This document shows, one piece after another, positions 26,325-35,483 of a stretch of DNA of 48,544 nt. The translations under genes were made by a program, and so were the position numbers. The notes under the pieces were generated by a model, which was given only the letters and a program-made list of their open reading frames with translations, did no database searches and was not told the origin of the DNA. Source of the DNA: Paracoccaceae bacterium (GTDB lineage: Bacteria; Pseudomonadota; Alphaproteobacteria; Rhodobacterales; Rhodobacteraceae); assembly GCA_024636555.1 (NCBI GenBank), contig JAGXGW010000024.1, positions 1-48,544 of the forward strand, read 5' to 3'. Positions within the stretch are counted from its first letter, which is position 1, and each line of letters starts with the position of its first letter.

Positions 26325-27007
26325 CAGGAGGTCACCAGTCCAGTAATCGCAATCAGGTCGGAAAAAACATGGTCAGGCTGTCCGGGAAGACGGTCGACAG
26401 GCTCGCCTCTGCGATTGACCCAGACGCTCTGGAACCCGTATGCGGCAGCGGCACAGGCATCCCATCCGTTCGACGAGACGAACAGCACATGCGACTTGGC
26501 GCAACCAAAGCGCTGGATCACCATGTCATAGACTTGCGGTGCCGGTTTGAAGATGCCGACTGATTCGACGGACAGAACATCATCCAGCAATTCCTCCAGC
26601 CCGGCGGATTGCACCGCGCCGGCCAGCATCTCCGGGCTGCCATTTGACAGGATCGCGGTGTTCTGGCCTGCCTCGCGCAGGGCTGTGAGGACAGAGGCGA
26701 CCTCCGGAAAGGCGCTGAGTTGCCAGTAAAGCGCCAAAAGGCGATCACGCAGATCGGTGTCAGCGGCCAGCCCCTCGGCTTCCAGCGCCCAATCAAGACC
26801 GTCTTTCGTGATCTGCCAGAAATCGGTATGCTCTGCCGTAACGGCGCGCAACCAGCTGTATTGTAACTGTTTTTGCCGCCATTTTTCCGAAAGGCTGCTC
26901 CAGTGATGCGCGAATTCTTCCCGTCCCGGCTCGGCGGCGACTTCGCGTGCCGCGGCGGTCACATCGAAAAGGGTGCCATAGGCATCAAATACACAGGTCG
27001 TGATCAT
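26324..27007 (-). CDS. Haloacid dehalogenase, type II (HAD superfamily)
   Basis: A 227-aa L-2-haloacid dehalogenase-like protein. The nucleophile Asp8 is in VFDAYGTLFDV. Motif II is AILSNGSPEM, and the motif III/IV region is GIFKPAPQVYDMVIQRFG and FVSSNGWDACAAAAYGFQSVWVNR, the SSNGWDA sequence being typical of true L-2-haloacid dehalogenases. The ATG at 27007 places this motif at the N-terminus as in relatives. It is the first gene of the three-gene unit ahead of pobA. Confidence 0.92.
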   Translation of the reverse strand: MITTCVFDAYGTLFDVTAAAREVAAEPGREEFAHHWSSLSEKWRQKQLQYSWLRAVTAEHTDFWQITKDGLDWALEAEGLAADTDLRDRLLALYWQLSAFPEVASVLTALREAGQNTAILSNGSPEMLAGAVQSAGLEELLDDVLSVESVGIFKPAPQVYDMVIQRFGCAKSHVLFVSSNGWDACAAAAYGFQSVWVNRRGEPVDRLPGQPDHVFSDLIAITGLVTS

Positions 27008-27217
27008 CTGGCGGTACTGTCCTTTTTCTTTCCAAACTCGCACGGGATCGGGCAGGGGGAAAGCATTAATAAGCGAACAATGCTGTGGACATGCCGGCAG
27101 GTTTGCAAAATCGGACGGCTCTCTGTATCTTTAGAGTTATGCAGCCCGAGAACCCGTTCGCGCCAAAGTGGCAACGGCCTCGATCATTCATCTTTCCTAA
27201 ACAGAACTGGAACATCC

Positions 27218-27646
27218 ATGACGCAGGTGAAACCGGGCGATACTGTCCGCATTCATTACACAGGAACCCTGTCCGACGGGGCCACATTCGACAGCTCCGA
27301 AGGGCGTGACCCGCTGGAGTTCGTGGTCGGCTCCGGCCAGATCATCGCGGGGCTGGATTCCGCCATTCCCGGCATGGCCGTAGGCGAAAAGAAGGTGGTC
27401 GATGTGCCTGCCGATCAGGCTTATGGCCAGCCCGATCCGAACGCCCGCCAGTCCGTGCCGCGCACCGAGATCCCGGCGGATATTCCGCTCGATCTCGGCA
27501 CGCAATTGCAGGTCCAGACGCCGCAGGGCCAAGTGATGCCCGTGACCGTGGTCGATGTGAGCGAGACCGAAGTGACGCTGGATGCCAATCATCCGCTGGC
27601 CGGTCGCGATCTGACCTTTGCGATCGAATTGGTCGAAATCGCCTGA
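27218..27646 (+). CDS. FKBP-type peptidyl-prolyl isomerase, SlyD-like
   Basis: A 142-aa cytosolic FKBP with an inserted flap domain, the SlyD layout: VKPGDTVRIHYTGTLSDGATFDSSEGRDPLEFVVGSGQIIAGLDSAIPGMAVGEKK (FKBP core), then the insert around AYGQPDPNARQSVPRTEIPADIPLDLGTQLQVQTPQG, and DANHPLAGRDLTFAIELVEI. The His/Cys-rich metal-binding tail of E. coli SlyD is absent. It probably acts as a folding helper or chaperone. It has its own terminator. Confidence 0.93.
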   Translation: MTQVKPGDTVRIHYTGTLSDGATFDSSEGRDPLEFVVGSGQIIAGLDSAIPGMAVGEKKVVDVPADQAYGQPDPNARQSVPRTEIPADIPLDLGTQLQVQTPQGQVMPVTVVDVSETEVTLDANHPLAGRDLTFAIELVEIA

Positions 27647-27677
27647 GCGGCCCACGGTCGATTGGCCATGCGACAGG

Positions 27678-27710
27678 AAAGGCGCGGGGCGGTTTCCCCC
27701 GCGCCTTTTT
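27678..27710 (+). terminator. Rho-independent terminator of the SlyD-like gene
   Basis: GGCGCGGGG (27681-27689) pairs with CCCCGCGCC (27697-27705), followed by TTTTT and preceded by AAA. It separates the gene from the convergent oxidoreductase and could serve both. Confidence 0.85.
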
Positions 27711-27741
27711 CATGACCTGTTCGGCGCCGGCCTGACGCGGA

Positions 27742-28737
27742 TCAAGTCTGGTCGATCTCGAGCAAGACAGCCCCTGCGCGGCGACCCGCCTCGACGCATT
27801 GATGCGCGACGACGCATTCCTCAAGCGCGAAACGCGCGTGGATGGCAGGGGCCAATCCGCCCGCCGCATGGGCGCGGTGCAGCAGGCCGATCGCATTGGC
27901 GCGGGCGGGCGCGGGCAGCAGGTAGATCAACACGATGTCGATGGTGATAGCGCGGAACAGGAACGCCCCGAACGGCAGCACCGGATTCATATCAAGTGCC
28001 GAGCCATAGGCAGCGATGGTCCCGTTCTCGGCACCCGCCTGCGCGAGCATCGGCGCATTCAGCCCGAACTCTACCTCGACCGCCCGTTCCACGCCCCGAC
28101 CATCGGTCAACTCCAGCAGCTTCGCCGCCAGATCGGGGTCGCGGTAATCCAGCACCTCTGTCGCCCCGGCGGCGCGCACGCGGTCGAAATCGGCGGGGGA
28201 GGCTGTTGCGATCACCCTCGCGCCACCCCAGCGCGCCAGTTGCACGGCATCATGTCCCACAGCGCCCGCGCCACCTGACACCAGAACCGTCTTGCCCGTG
28301 ACACTGCCACCGCCAAACACGCAATGCGCGGCCGTCAGGCCGGGAATGCCCAATGTGGCACCATCCTCAGGGCTTATCCCCTCCGGCAATTTGACCGCCT
28401 GTTCCGCTGACAAGGCGATCATCTGGGCTGCGGTCCCGAACGGCCTTTGCCACTGGCCGTTCCAGATCCAGACGGGTTCGCCGATGCGCGCGGAAGGGAC
28501 ACCGTCTCCCACCGCTTCGATAACGCCAGCGCCATCCGAATGCGGCACTATCTGCGGGAATAGCGGTTTGGTCACACCGGGACGCGCGCCTTTGCGCGAC
28601 TTAACATCCGAAGGGTTCACCCCTGAATGCGTCAGCCGCACAAGCACCTCGCCGGGGGCGGGATCGGGCGTTGGCAGATCTGTCAGATGCAGCACATCGG
28701 CCGCGGCTCCGAAGGCGCAATAGGTCATCGCTTTCAT
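27742..28737 (-). CDS. NADPH:quinone oxidoreductase-like (zinc-independent MDR family)
   Basis: A 331-aa medium-chain dehydrogenase/reductase of the quinone oxidoreductase branch. It has the N-terminal GroES-like domain (GEVLVRLTHSGVNPSDVKSRKG, PHSDGAGVIEAVGDGV) and a Rossmann domain with VLVSGGAGAVGHDAVQLARWGGARVIATAS. The zinc-binding cysteines of alcohol dehydrogenases are missing. Substrates may be quinones or enones. ATG 28737 is chosen as the usual MKAM-type start; the ribosome binding site is weak. Confidence 0.9.
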   Translation of the reverse strand: MKAMTYCAFGAAADVLHLTDLPTPDPAPGEVLVRLTHSGVNPSDVKSRKGARPGVTKPLFPQIVPHSDGAGVIEAVGDGVPSARIGEPVWIWNGQWQRPFGTAAQMIALSAEQAVKLPEGISPEDGATLGIPGLTAAHCVFGGGSVTGKTVLVSGGAGAVGHDAVQLARWGGARVIATASPADFDRVRAAGATEVLDYRDPDLAAKLLELTDGRGVERAVEVEFGLNAPMLAQAGAENGTIAAYGSALDMNPVLPFGAFLFRAITIDIVLIYLLPAPARANAIGLLHRAHAAGGLAPAIHARFALEECVVAHQCVEAGRRAGAVLLEIDQT

Positions 28738-28782
28738 GGGGTATTCTTTCTGGTCTGTGGTCCATGCGGAGGGCATCAATGC

Positions 28783-28808
28783 AAAACGCCCTGCACAGTG
28801 GCAGGGCG
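28783..28808 (-). terminator. Terminator downstream of irr
   Basis: CGCCCTGC (28787-28794) and GCAGGGCG (28801-28808) form a perfect 8-bp stem. Read on the minus strand it is followed by TTTT, so it ends the irr transcript before the oxidoreductase gene. Confidence 0.75.
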
Positions 28809-28836
28809 CGCGGTGTGGTTCAATCCTTGGGCAGCT

Positions 28837-29289
28837 TTATTTCCGGCGCAACCGGATGACCACGTCGACCGATGCGATCTCGGCCCCGTCCGGCGCATTC
28901 GGGATGCGCGTGATTTCCAACTCCTCGCTGGGCGCATCGGTCAGTGTGCCGCTGTCTTCCCAGAAAAAATGCGGATGGTCGTGGGTATTGGTGTCGAAAT
29001 AGCTTTTGGTGCCGTCGACGGTGATCTCGTGCATCAATCCGGCCTGACAGAAGGCCCGCAGCGTGTTGTAAACCGTCGCCAGCGAGACGCGCTCGCCATG
29101 ATCCTGAACCGACACGAACAGGCTTTCCGCCGTCACATGACGATGTTCCCCGTCACCAATCAAAAGCGCCGCAAGCGCCACCCGCTGGCGTGTCGGCCGC
29201 AGACCCGCAGTTGCAAGCCATGCGCTGCCACGCTTGAGGGCGCGGTCAGACTGAAGGGGGGGCATTTGTGCGTTCATTGCCTTGGTCAT
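28837..29289 (-). CDS. irr: Iron response regulator Irr (Fur family)
   Basis: A 150-aa Fur-family repressor. It has the winged-helix domain (LRPTRQRVALAALLI, RVSLATVYNTLRAFCQAGLMHEI) and the dimerisation domain with HDHPHFF (His103, His105, His107), the His-rich motif that binds metal or heme in Irr. In many alphaproteobacteria Irr controls heme and iron genes according to heme status, and in Rhodobacterales irr commonly stands divergent from fabA, as here. AGGAT lies 8 nt before the ATG at 29289. A 19-bp dyad covers its own promoter. Confidence 0.88.
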   Translation of the reverse strand: MTKAMNAQMPPLQSDRALKRGSAWLATAGLRPTRQRVALAALLIGDGEHRHVTAESLFVSVQDHGERVSLATVYNTLRAFCQAGLMHEITVDGTKSYFDTNTHDHPHFFWEDSGTLTDAPSEELEITRIPNAPDGAEIASVDVVIRLRRK

Positions 29290-29307
29290 GATTATTTATC
29301 CTTGGTC

Positions 29308-29345
29308 GCACTCCTATATAGAGTGCCGGACGGTAAAAATTCAAT
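29308..29345 (-). promoter_or_regulatory. irr promoter with overlapping 19-bp palindrome
   Basis: GCACTC (29308-29313) and GAGTGC (29321-29326) are perfect inverted arms around CTATATA. On the minus strand TTGAAT (29340-29345), 18 nt and then TATATA form a plausible sigma-70 promoter, so the dyad overlaps the -10. This is a candidate site for autoregulation or another iron regulator; it is not the TGA-N9-TCA iron-rhodo box. Confidence 0.6.
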
Positions 29346-29557
29346 CTTAAACCCTGATTTGTGGATTTCATCCCATATCACAGTGGCGCAGCCGTGCGGG
29401 CGCGGGCACGAATCTGTTGCGTCTGGGTAGCCACGCGGCCACTTTTTTCATCCTTGCCGGAGCATCCGACCGGCACAGCCAGACTTGCAAGGGCTTGCGC
29501 GCCGATGCTAGACGGACTTCAATCGTTATAACTACAGAACAAAAGGACCACAGCCGC

Positions 29558-30067
29558 ATGGCCCAGTATCCCAGCCGTTTCGACAAGGAAGATCTGCTGA
29601 AATGCGCGCGCGGCGAGCTTTTCGGCCCCGGCAATGCCCAGCTTCCCGAGCCGCCGATGCTGATGATGGACCGCATCACCGATATTTCCGGTGACGGCGG
29701 TCTGCACGGCAAAGGGCATGTTGTGGCCGAATTCGATATCACGCCGGACCTGTGGTTCTTTGACTGCCATTTCCCTGGCAATCCGATCATGCCCGGCTGC
29801 CTCGGGCTGGACGGGCTGTGGCAACTGACCGGTTTCAACCTCGGCTGGCGCGGCTGGCAGGGGCGCGGTTATGCGCTGGGCGTGGGCGAGGTCAAGCTGA
29901 CCGGCATGGTCCGCCCTGACCGCAAGTTGCTGACATACAAGGTGGATTTCACCAAAGCGATCCAGACCCGCCGCCTGACGATGGGCGTGGCCGATGGCAT
30001 CGTCGAGGCCGATGGCGAGGTGATTTATATCGTCAAGGACATGAAGGTTGCGCTGAGCGAAAGCTGA
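29558..30067 (+). CDS. fabA: 3-hydroxydecanoyl-ACP dehydratase/isomerase
   Basis: A 169-aa hot-dog-fold enzyme that dehydrates beta-hydroxyacyl-ACP and isomerises trans-2- to cis-3-decenoyl-ACP, the branch point to unsaturated fatty acids. Active-site His71 and Asp85 lie in [24 protein letters not shown], at the spacing of E. coli His70/Asp84. AAAAGGA precedes the ATG. It is divergent from irr, and is separated from fabB by an outer-membrane protein gene. Confidence 0.97.
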   Translation: MAQYPSRFDKEDLLKCARGELFGPGNAQLPEPPMLMMDRITDISGDGGLHGKGHVVAEFDITPDLWFFDCHFPGNPIMPGCLGLDGLWQLTGFNLGWRGWQGRGYALGVGEVKLTGMVRPDRKLLTYKVDFTKAIQTRRLTMGVADGIVEADGEVIYIVKDMKVALSES

Positions 30068-30184
30068 TGTTTGCAGCGTTCTCCGGCTCCGGCCTTCCAT
30101 CATCCTTGACGGCATCGCCGCGTGATGGTGGAGGGTGCATCTACCGCAGAGTTTGCAGGGCATAAAGTTTATTTGATTTAGCTT

Positions 30185-30212
30185 GCGTTTCCTCCATGTT
30201 GAAAGGGAACGC
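30185..30212 (+). other. Hairpin in the leader of the MipA/OmpV-like gene
   Basis: GCGTTTCC (30185-30192) pairs with GGGAACGC (30205-30212), 8 bp with one G-U, and the loop is 12 nt. It stands 48 nt before the ATG at 30260 in the 192-nt gap after fabA, which otherwise holds no gene. No T-run follows, so it is not a classic terminator. Confidence 0.35.
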
Positions 30213-30259
30213 AGGCACACCCGGCAACGTTGGACGTATATTTTCCAGAGGATTGTAGA

Positions 30260-31030
30260 ATGCAACACTATCGGTCTGCCCTTGCGGCAACAGTCTGTGC
30301 CGCTGCGTTCATCGCGCAACCTGTCGTGGCACAGGACAGGGCGCTCTCCTTCTCGTTGACGGGCGGTGCGTCTTACGGTCCTTCCTATTTCGGGTCTGAT
30401 TCCTACGATACCTTGCCCAGCGGAAGTTTCGGCTTCACCGGGCTGAATTTCGGTTCCCTGCGTGTCGGTGATCTGGACGGCCCGCGCCTTTTCGCGCCCG
30501 GCACGGGTGTGCGCGGCGCTTTACGCTTAATCAGCGAGCGTGAGGGAGAGGATGAACTTGCGGGTCTGGAGGACATTGATGCGGCCCTCGAGATTGGCAT
30601 GGGCCTGCACCACACCAACAGTATCTGGCAGATATATGCCGATCTGCGCTACGGCGTCATCGGACATGAGGCCTTCGCGGGCGAGATCGGGGCAAACCTG
30701 TTTTATCGCCGCCAAGGTGGCTTGCTCCTGCACGGCGGTCCGCGCGCCGAATTCGGAAACGCGCGGTTCATGCGGACCTATTTTGGCATAACCGACGATG
30801 AATCAGCAGCCTCCGGGCTTGCCTCATACCAGCCCGATGGCGGCGTTCAGTCGATGGGCGTTGAACTGGGGGCCTATCAGCCGCTCAACGAGAACTGGGG
30901 CATCACCGGCTCGGTGCGCTATGACCGGTTGCTGGGGGATGCTGCGGCCTCGCCGATCGTGCAACAGGGTGATCGCGACCAAATTTCCGTCCAGCTCGGG
31001 CTGACACGGCATTTCGACCTGCGCTTCTGA
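30260..31030 (+). CDS. MipA/OmpV-family outer-membrane protein
   Basis: A 256-aa exported beta-barrel protein with signal peptide cleavage expected after PVVAQ (about residue 25). Early LSFSLTGGASYGPSYFGSDSY and the closing QISVQLGLTRHFDLRF (terminal Phe) are typical of MipA/OmpV barrels, as are the alternating strands (GANLFYRRQGGLLLHGGPRAEFG). The function is unclear; OmpV relatives are porin- or scaffold-like. AGAGGA stands 7 nt before the ATG at 30260. It is unusual to find it between fabA and fabB. Confidence 0.82.
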   Translation: MQHYRSALAATVCAAAFIAQPVVAQDRALSFSLTGGASYGPSYFGSDSYDTLPSGSFGFTGLNFGSLRVGDLDGPRLFAPGTGVRGALRLISEREGEDELAGLEDIDAALEIGMGLHHTNSIWQIYADLRYGVIGHEAFAGEIGANLFYRRQGGLLLHGGPRAEFGNARFMRTYFGITDDESAASGLASYQPDGGVQSMGVELGAYQPLNENWGITGSVRYDRLLGDAAASPIVQQGDRDQISVQLGLTRHFDLRF

Positions 31031-31142
31031 TCAACCTCTGACGGGGCGGCGCTGGCGGGTTCCGCTTGCCCTTACCCTAACCGCTTGCCCCTCAATCCCT
31101 GCTGTCCTACACAGATCAAAGCTAGATTAAAGGAGGGCGTCC

Positions 31143-32372
31143 ATGCGCCGCGTCGTCGTTACAGGTTTGGGGATCGTCTCCAGCATTGGCAACAATGCCT
31201 CTGAGGTTCTGGAGGCGCTCAAGGCGGGTCAGTCCGGTATCCGCGCCAATGAGGCGATGAAGGAGCACGGCTTTCGCAGCCAGATTGCAGGCGATGTGCG
31301 TCTGGATGTCTCGGAACATGTCGACAAGCGCACCCTGCGCTTCATGGGGCCGGGTGCGGCCTATGCTCATATTGCCATGGCGCAGGCCATCGCCGATGCC
31401 GGATTGACCGAGACGGATATCTCGAACGAGCGGACCGGACTTGTCGCAGGCTCGGGCGGGCCGTCCACATCGGCCATGCTGGTGGCGCATCAGACGGTGC
31501 TGGCCAACGGCAGCCCCAAGCGGATCGGGCCATTCGCCGTGCCGAAATGCATGTCCTCGACCATCTCGGCCAACCTCAGCACGGCCCACAAGATCAAGGG
31601 CATCAACTATTCCATCACCTCGGCCTGTTCGACATCGCTGCATTGCATCGGCAACGCAGCGGAACAGATCATGATGGGCAAGCAGGACATCATGTTCGCA
31701 GGCGGCGGCGAGGAACTGGACTGGACCCTGTCCTGCCTGTTCGACGCCATGGGCGCGATGAGCAGCAAATATAACGACACGCCCGAACTGGCCTCCCGCG
31801 CTTTCGATGCGGATCGCGACGGTTTCGTGATCGCAGGCGGCGGCGGCATCGTCGTGCTCGAGGATCTGGAACACGCGCTGGCACGTGGCGCGAAAATCTA
31901 CGCCGAGGTCACCGGCTATGCCGCCACATCGGACGGCCATGACATGGTCGCCCCCAGCGGCGAGGGCGGCGAGCGTGCGATGCGGCTGGCGCTGGCAGGG
32001 CTGAGCAAGGATCGCAAGGTCGGCTATATCAACGCGCATGGCACATCCACGCCCGTGGGTGATGTGGGCGAGGTCGAGGCGGTGCGCCGCGTCTTCGGGC
32101 AAGGCAGCACGCCGCTGATTAGTTCCACTAAATCCATGACCGGCCACAGCCAGGGCGCAACGGGCGCGCAGGAGGCGATCTATTGCCTGCTGATGCTGGA
32201 AAACGATTTCATCGCGCCATCCATCAACGTGCAGACCCTTGATCCTGCCATTGATGCGGCCGAAATTGCGATGTCGCGCATCGACAATGCCGGTCTGGAT
32301 ACGGTGATGACCAACAGCTTCGGCTTCGGTGGCACCAACGGGTCGATGCTTTTGTCGAAATATCACGGGTAA
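31143..32372 (+). CDS. fabB: 3-oxoacyl-ACP synthase I
   Basis: A 409-aa condensing enzyme needed to elongate cis-3-decenoyl-ACP. The nucleophile Cys162 is in [14 protein letters not shown]. The two catalytic histidines are in [12 protein letters not shown] and [13 protein letters not shown], and the glycine-rich C-terminus is [21 protein letters not shown] lies upstream of the ATG at 31143. fabI follows after 6 nt. Confidence 0.97.
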   Translation: MRRVVVTGLGIVSSIGNNASEVLEALKAGQSGIRANEAMKEHGFRSQIAGDVRLDVSEHVDKRTLRFMGPGAAYAHIAMAQAIADAGLTETDISNERTGLVAGSGGPSTSAMLVAHQTVLANGSPKRIGPFAVPKCMSSTISANLSTAHKIKGINYSITSACSTSLHCIGNAAEQIMMGKQDIMFAGGGEELDWTLSCLFDAMGAMSSKYNDTPELASRAFDADRDGFVIAGGGGIVVLEDLEHALARGAKIYAEVTGYAATSDGHDMVAPSGEGGERAMRLALAGLSKDRKVGYINAHGTSTPVGDVGEVEAVRRVFGQGSTPLISSTKSMTGHSQGATGAQEAIYCLLMLENDFIAPSINVQTLDPAIDAAEIAMSRIDNAGLDTVMTNSFGFGGTNGSMLLSKYHG

Positions 32373-32378
32373 CATCAG

Positions 32379-33170
32379 ATGACAGGGTTAATGGACGGCA
32401 AACGCGGCCTGATCATGGGGGTCGCCAACGAACGCTCGATCGCATGGGGAATCGCGAAAGCGATGGCCGGGGCGGGGGCGGAGCTGGCATTCACCTATCA
32501 GGGCGAGGCCTTTGGCTCCCGTCTCAAACCGCTGGCGGAAACCGTCGGGTCGGATTTCATGGTGGATGTCGATGTGACCGACGATGCGAGCCTTGATGCC
32601 GCTTTCGAGGCGCTGGCCGCGCGCTGGTCGACCATCGATTTCGTGGTCCATGCGATTGCCTTTTCCGACAAGAGCGAGCTGACGGGGCGTTTCCTCAACA
32701 CAAGCCGCGCCAATTTCCGCAATACGCTGGATATCTCGTGCTATTCGCTGATCGAGGTGGCGCGGCGGGCGCATCCGATGATGGTCGAGAACGGCGGCAC
32801 GATTCTGACGCTGACCTATCAGGGCTCGAACCGCGTGACACCGTTCTACAACGTGATGGGTGTGGCCAAGGCGGCGCTGGAAGCCACCGTGCGCTACATG
32901 GCCAACGACCTTGGACCGGACGGTATCCGCGTCAACGCGATCAGCCCCGGCCCGATGAAGACGCTGGCCGGCGCGGCCATCGGCGGGGCGCGCAAGACCT
33001 ACAAGCATACCGACACAAACGCCCCGCTGCGCGCCAATGCCACGCTGGAAGCGGTCGGCGGCACAGCGGTCTATCTCGCGTCCGATGCGGGCGCCTGCAC
33101 CACGGGCGAGATTATCCGCGTTGATGGCGGCTATCATGTTCTGGGGATGCCGCAGCCCGAAAATATATAG
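32379..33170 (+). CDS. fabI: Enoyl-ACP reductase (NADH)
   Basis: A 263-aa short-chain dehydrogenase-fold enzyme that catalyses the last step of each elongation cycle. It shows GLIMGVANERSIAWGIA (the FabI form of the cofactor loop), the catalytic Tyr-x6-Lys in FYNVMGVAKAALE, and ISPGPMKTLAGAAIGG. It is the classic target of triclosan in other bacteria. It ends the fabA-mipA-fabB-fabI run. Confidence 0.97.
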   Translation: MTGLMDGKRGLIMGVANERSIAWGIAKAMAGAGAELAFTYQGEAFGSRLKPLAETVGSDFMVDVDVTDDASLDAAFEALAARWSTIDFVVHAIAFSDKSELTGRFLNTSRANFRNTLDISCYSLIEVARRAHPMMVENGGTILTLTYQGSNRVTPFYNVMGVAKAALEATVRYMANDLGPDGIRVNAISPGPMKTLAGAAIGGARKTYKHTDTNAPLRANATLEAVGGTAVYLASDAGACTTGEIIRVDGGYHVLGMPQPENI

Positions 33171-33207
33171 GCTTTGATATTTTTGCGGCGCAAGGACGCT
33201 CCGCGGG

Positions 33208-33228
33208 GGATATTTAAGGCAAGAAGAA
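33208..33228 (+). repeat. Copy C of the dispersed intergenic motif
   Basis: GGATATTT-AA-GGCAAGAAGAA, 37 nt after fabI and 29 nt before the monooxygenase. The GC-rich sequence before it (TGCGGCGCAAGGACGCTCCGC at 33184-33204, partly self-complementary) is also shared with copy E. Confidence 0.65.
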
Positions 33229-33256
33229 TCGGCGGATTGTCTGGGGGGACTAAGCT

Positions 33257-34516
33257 ATGACCGTTCTGATCGCGGGCGCGGGGATCGCCGGGCTGTCTTT
33301 GGGGCTGACGCTGCACCAACTGGGCATCCCTTTCCGGATTTACGAGCGGGTCGGCGAGATCCGCCCTTTGGGCGTGGGCATCAATATCCAGCCCAACGCT
33401 GTGCGCGAACTCTATGATCTGGGGCTTGAGGCGCGGCTTGACGCCATCGGCGTGCGCACACGGCAATACGGCTTCTACACCAAGACGGGGCGCGAGATCT
33501 GGGCCGAACCGCGCGGCCAGTTTGCGGGCTATAGCTGGCCGCAATATTCGATCCATCGCGGCCAGTTGCAGATGATGCTGCTTGAGGTGTTACAGGCGCG
33601 GGCGGGCGCGGATTGCGTGGTCACGGGGGCGGCTGTTGCGGGCTTTGAGACGGCCGCGCGGACCGCATCGCTCATAATGGCTGACGGAGGCCGCATCGAT
33701 GGCGATCTGGTGATTGCCGCTGATGGAATCCGCTCGGCGATCCGCCACCAGATGCAGCCCGACGAGGGCGAACCGATCTGGAACGGCGCGATCATGTGGC
33801 GCGGCACCTCGCTGGGCCGTCCCTTTCTGGGCGGCGCGGCGATGATACTGGCGGGCCATGATACACAACGCTTCGTGGCCTATCCGATTTCGGCCACCGA
33901 TCCCGAGACGGGACTGGCCGAGATCAACTGGATCGCCGAGTTGCGTGTCGATCCGGGTCGGGCCATGAGCAAGGGTGACTGGAACAAGCCCGCCAACAAG
34001 GCCGACTTTCTGCCTGCCTTCACCGACTGGACCTTTGACTGGATCGATTGTCCGGGGCTGATCCGCGCCTCGGGGCCGGTCTATGAATACCCGATGGTGG
34101 ACCGCGAGCCGATGGAGCGTTGGACCGACGGTCGCGTGACCCTGATGGGTGACGCGGCGCATGCCACCTATCCGGTGGGCTCGAACGGGGCCAGTCAGGC
34201 GATCATCGACGCGCGCAAGCTGGGTGCGGCGCTGCGGGCACATGGCGTCACGCGCGAGGCGCTGCAAGCCTACGAGACCGAGATGCGTCCGCGCGCCGAG
34301 GGAATCCTGCGGGCCAATCGCGGGGCCGGACCGGATGCGGTGATGCAAATGGTCGAGGACCGCTGCGGCGGCGTCTTCAACGATATCGAGGATGTGATCC
34401 CGCGCGCCGAACTGGCCGCCCATGCCGAGAAATACAAGCGCCTGTCGGGCTTTTCCATCGAGGTTCTGAACGCACAGCCTGCTATTCTGGGGCCGATTGA
34501 GCCCGTGCTGGCATAA
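33257..34516 (+). CDS. FAD-dependent monooxygenase (aromatic hydroxylase family)
   Basis: A 419-aa class A flavoprotein monooxygenase. It has the N-terminal GAGIAGLSLGLTLHQLG dinucleotide fold, LVIAADGIRSAIRHQM (DG motif) and RVTLMGDAAHATYPVGSNGASQAIIDARKL. It most resembles salicylate-hydroxylase/PhzS-like proteins; no substrate can be assigned. It stands alone after fabI. It does not belong to the pob/pca cluster 9 kb away, although it could act on a related aromatic. Confidence 0.88.
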   Translation: MTVLIAGAGIAGLSLGLTLHQLGIPFRIYERVGEIRPLGVGINIQPNAVRELYDLGLEARLDAIGVRTRQYGFYTKTGREIWAEPRGQFAGYSWPQYSIHRGQLQMMLLEVLQARAGADCVVTGAAVAGFETAARTASLIMADGGRIDGDLVIAADGIRSAIRHQMQPDEGEPIWNGAIMWRGTSLGRPFLGGAAMILAGHDTQRFVAYPISATDPETGLAEINWIAELRVDPGRAMSKGDWNKPANKADFLPAFTDWTFDWIDCPGLIRASGPVYEYPMVDREPMERWTDGRVTLMGDAAHATYPVGSNGASQAIIDARKLGAALRAHGVTREALQAYETEMRPRAEGILRANRGAGPDAVMQMVEDRCGGVFNDIEDVIPRAELAAHAEKYKRLSGFSIEVLNAQPAILGPIEPVLA

Positions 34517-34546
34517 AGGCCCGGTCAGCAGGCAGTCCCGGCGGGG

Positions 34547-35416
34547 TCAGAACCACTGGCCAGGCTCCATCAGCCCCAGATCCAGCAGTTGGCGCGAGTG
34601 CCATTCGAACGGGGTGGAGTTGTGCCAGCGGAAATGATGGATATCGAATGTCGAGCCGGGATTGGCCTTCAGCGCCTTGGCCGTACGGAACGAGCAGACA
34701 GCGGCCGTAAGATTGTGGTGCCAAGGGCAGGCAAAGGTGTTGTATTCCTCATCGTTGAACGTGTGGTTGGCACGCAGTTTCAGCCCCGGCTTGGCGCGGA
34801 AAAGCGCGATCCTGTCGATCTTGCGGCGCGGTGCGGGGATATGTTCCTCGTAGCGCCAGCGCAGGCCACCGAAAAAATCCAGTTGCCGGTCCAGCGGCTG
34901 ATCCGCATCCGGCGCGTGTTTGCGCGCCAGCGCGTAATAGCCGGACTTGTCGAGATGGGCATCCTCTAGGCTGACCGCGCTGCTATGCCGGTCCAGATCG
35001 CCGGCGTACAGGTCAATCACATAGCACAGCATCGCATCGCGGCGTTCCTCGGTGTGGAAGGCCAGCATCTCGGCCACCGTGCGGCTTTCGCAGAACGGGT
35101 AGAAAAGATATTCCGCATTATAGCCGAAATAGAACCATGTGCCCGGTGCCGCGCCGATCAGGGTGTTGACCGTTGTGGTCAGGATATCAGGCGCCAAAGT
35201 GTCCATATCCACGCGGTGCACCTGTTCCGCGATCTCCGCGTCGAGATCGAAGGTGGCAGGCATGAACACGACGCAGGACGCGAAGCCTGCATTTATATGA
35301 TGGCGCAGGGTCGAGGTAACTTCGACTTCGTCCTCGACAAAAATCAGAGCAATCGGCCCCTTGGCCAGAATCTTGCCCGCTTGGGCGAGAAAGTCCCTCA
35401 AACTCGTATAACGCAT
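34547..35416 (-). CDS. Conserved protein of unknown function, possibly glycosyltransferase-like
   Basis: A 289-aa soluble protein without signal or membrane segments. The N-terminal part (GPIALIFVEDEVEVTSTLRHHINAGFASCVVFMP) has a strand-helix-strand pattern with an acidic ED pair, like the start of a GT-A glycosyltransferase. The C-terminal part is rich in His and Trp (NTFACPWHHNLTAAVCSF, STFDIHHFRWHNSTPFEWHSRQLLDLG) and begins with KIDRIALFRAKPGLKL. No DxD motif is certain. It is convergent with the monooxygenase and divergent from miaB. Confidence 0.6.
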   Translation of the reverse strand: MRYTSLRDFLAQAGKILAKGPIALIFVEDEVEVTSTLRHHINAGFASCVVFMPATFDLDAEIAEQVHRVDMDTLAPDILTTTVNTLIGAAPGTWFYFGYNAEYLFYPFCESRTVAEMLAFHTEERRDAMLCYVIDLYAGDLDRHSSAVSLEDAHLDKSGYYALARKHAPDADQPLDRQLDFFGGLRWRYEEHIPAPRRKIDRIALFRAKPGLKLRANHTFNDEEYNTFACPWHHNLTAAVCSFRTAKALKANPGSTFDIHHFRWHNSTPFEWHSRQLLDLGLMEPGQWF

Positions 35417-35483
35417 CTAACTGAACTTGCCTCAAACATTGATCTTGTGCCTTGAACCGGAAGGTCCGCGAATTCCATGCGCA

